Assembly: GCF_008124885.1 (NCBI RefSeq)
Contig: NZ_VNHX01000022.1
Span: 21,662 to 85,661 of the forward strand
Direction: 5' to 3'
Source of the DNA: Sphingobacterium allocomposti
Lineage (GTDB): Bacteria; Bacteroidota; Bacteroidia; Sphingobacteriales; Sphingobacteriaceae
DNA: 64,000 bases
Shown here: positions 63,077 through 64,000 of the stretch, piece after piece
Layout: each line of letters starts with the position of its first letter
Numbering within the stretch: the stretch's first letter is position 1
Notes under the pieces: generated by a model
What the model was told of the DNA's origin: nothing
What the model saw: only the letters and a program-made list of their open reading frames with translations
Database searches by the model: none
Made by a program: the position numbers and the translations under genes

Positions 63077-63901
63077 TTATCTTATATAAATAGTTTGGCT
63101 ACACGACTCTGCTAAAGCCAGATCGTGCGTTACAAAAACGAGTACTTTGTTTTTTCCCGCCTCAAGGAGATTCTGCGTCAACCGCGCTGCCGTCGCCGGA
63201 TCGAGTGCCGACGTTACCTCGTCGAACAACCAGACGCTACAGTCCATTAGTAAGGCTCGGGCCACCGCTATACGCTGAGCCTGGCCCTCGGAAAGCCCAT
63301 AACCCGACTCGCCCACCGGCGTGTCTAGCCCCTCCGGCAAATCGAACACGAAGGATGCACACGCCGTCTCTAATGCCCAACGTATACGATCGTCCGTGAT
63401 AGGCGCAGCCGTTATCTGCAAGTTTTCGCGGATTGTACCGCTAAACAGCTTATCTCCCTGCGGCACGTAAGCAAAATTCACTCGGTGTTCCCTCCCTAGA
63501 CAGACGGTTTTGCCGTCTGCATGGAGCTCTATCGTACCGTGGTTAGGCGAAAGAAGGCTTAGTAGCAGGCGGATGAGTGTGGTCTTGCCCTTGCCGCTGC
63601 CCCCCAAAATAGCGGTAGGCCTACCCCTTAAAAGTTCTCCTTCGAGGCCGTTCAGGACATCCTTATCTTCGTAGCGGAAGCTTATATGACGTAACACGAT
63701 CTTTTCCACCCGGAGAAAACGTTCCGGCTGTACGTCCGTCTCGGCCTCCGTACCGAGAATATCCTGTAAGCGATCAAGGGACGCCCGAAAACGGACAAAT
63801 AAGGGCACAAACCCCATTAAAACCAATACAGGACCTTGAATCCGGGATACGAGCTGCAAGAAAGCGGAGAGCGTTCCAAACGTAATTTCCCCCGCGTGTA
63901 A
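63077..63901 (-). pseudogene. ABC exporter ATPase region, N-terminal transmembrane part lost
   Basis: The frame carries a complete ATPase: Walker A GGSGKGKTTLIRL, Q-loop YVPQGDKLFSGTI, signature LSEGQAQRIAVARAL, Walker B VWLFDEVTSALD, H-loop VTHDLAL. It is preceded by the last transmembrane helices of an exporter (GEITFGTLSAFLQLV, VLVLMGFVPLFVRF). Reading upstream, the homologous-looking sequence stops at about 63901 and a TGA follows at 63947-63949, so five or so helices that should precede it are absent. An insertion-like sequence begins exactly there. The gene is therefore probably interrupted, and 63859 (TTG) is only a nominal start. Confidence 0.65.
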
Positions 63902-64000
63902 TTTATAGTTTGTATGTTTGAAAGGGTATAGCTCCGGGAAGAAGTTTCACATAACTTTAAAGTCAACAAAGTGAAAACTAAAGACGGAGCTATGGAAACA
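63902..64000 (+). mobile_element. Probable left end of an insertion sequence, transposase start at 63992
   Basis: At the point where the ABC exporter homology ends, the sequence changes to a short A/T-rich stretch with nested inverted repeats (AGCTCC/GGAGCT and TTTCAC/GTGAAA), followed by an ATG at 63992 that opens a plus-strand frame to the window end (METX...). Only nine bases of the gene are visible, so the IS family is unknown. Confidence 0.4.

Overview
The window looks like a chromosomal segment of a Bacteroidota bacterium, most likely in the Sphingobacteriaceae. Signs of this are a SusC-type receptor beside GH43 enzymes and a propeller-type sensor kinase, promoters of the form TTTG-N19/20-TAnnTTTG, start codons mostly without Shine-Dalgarno sequences, and Wza/Wzc/Wzi-type capsule export genes of the Bacteroidota kind. 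The genus cannot be fixed from the sequence alone.

Layout. (1) 1-9034 is the edge of a polysaccharide-utilisation locus: the start of a susC gene, two GH43 genes overlapping by 4 bp, and a divergent regulator split into a sensor kinase and a response regulator. The susC and GH43 promoters share one tandem direct-repeat architecture, which gives a candidate operator for the regulator. (2) 9035-16748 holds a ZIP metal transporter, a HAD phosphatase and a two-gene operon (double 3-keto-disaccharide hydrolase domains plus a secreted Gfo/Idh/MocA oxidoreductase), separated by long repeat-rich spacers and a candidate structured RNA. (3) 16749-19830 holds a FlaA1/WbpM-type nucleotide-sugar dehydratase, a 39-residue membrane protein and a candidate small RNA. 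(4) 19831-27992 holds a PAS histidine kinase and a TetR-controlled RND efflux operon. (5) 27993-30089 is 2.1 kb of non-coding repeats. (6) 30090-60115 is a LuxR-type regulator followed by a roughly 29-kb minus-strand exopolysaccharide/capsule cluster: initiating transferase, export (Wza, Wzc, phosphatase, Wzi), flippase, polymerase, seven or eight glycosyltransferases, two acyltransferases, and enzymes for GDP-mannose, GDP-fucose, UDP-glucuronate, UDP-xylose and possibly CDP-glycerol. (7) 60116-64000 holds a 5'-truncated AraC-type gene, an HPr-kinase-like gene and an ABC exporter that seems broken by an insertion sequence at the window end.

The intergenic DNA is the most unusual part. It is a mosaic of repeated modules. 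One is a strictly 69-bp element made of two hairpins (seven full copies and one truncated, with a compensatory base change). Others are ~360-bp near-identical tandem units and a ~405-bp duplication. Three short loci share a 5' core and end in intrinsic terminators whose loops carry CCCCG; at least one has a near-perfect promoter, so they look like a small-RNA family.

Limits: assignments rest on reading translated sequences and motifs by eye. No database search, folding or alignment program was run.
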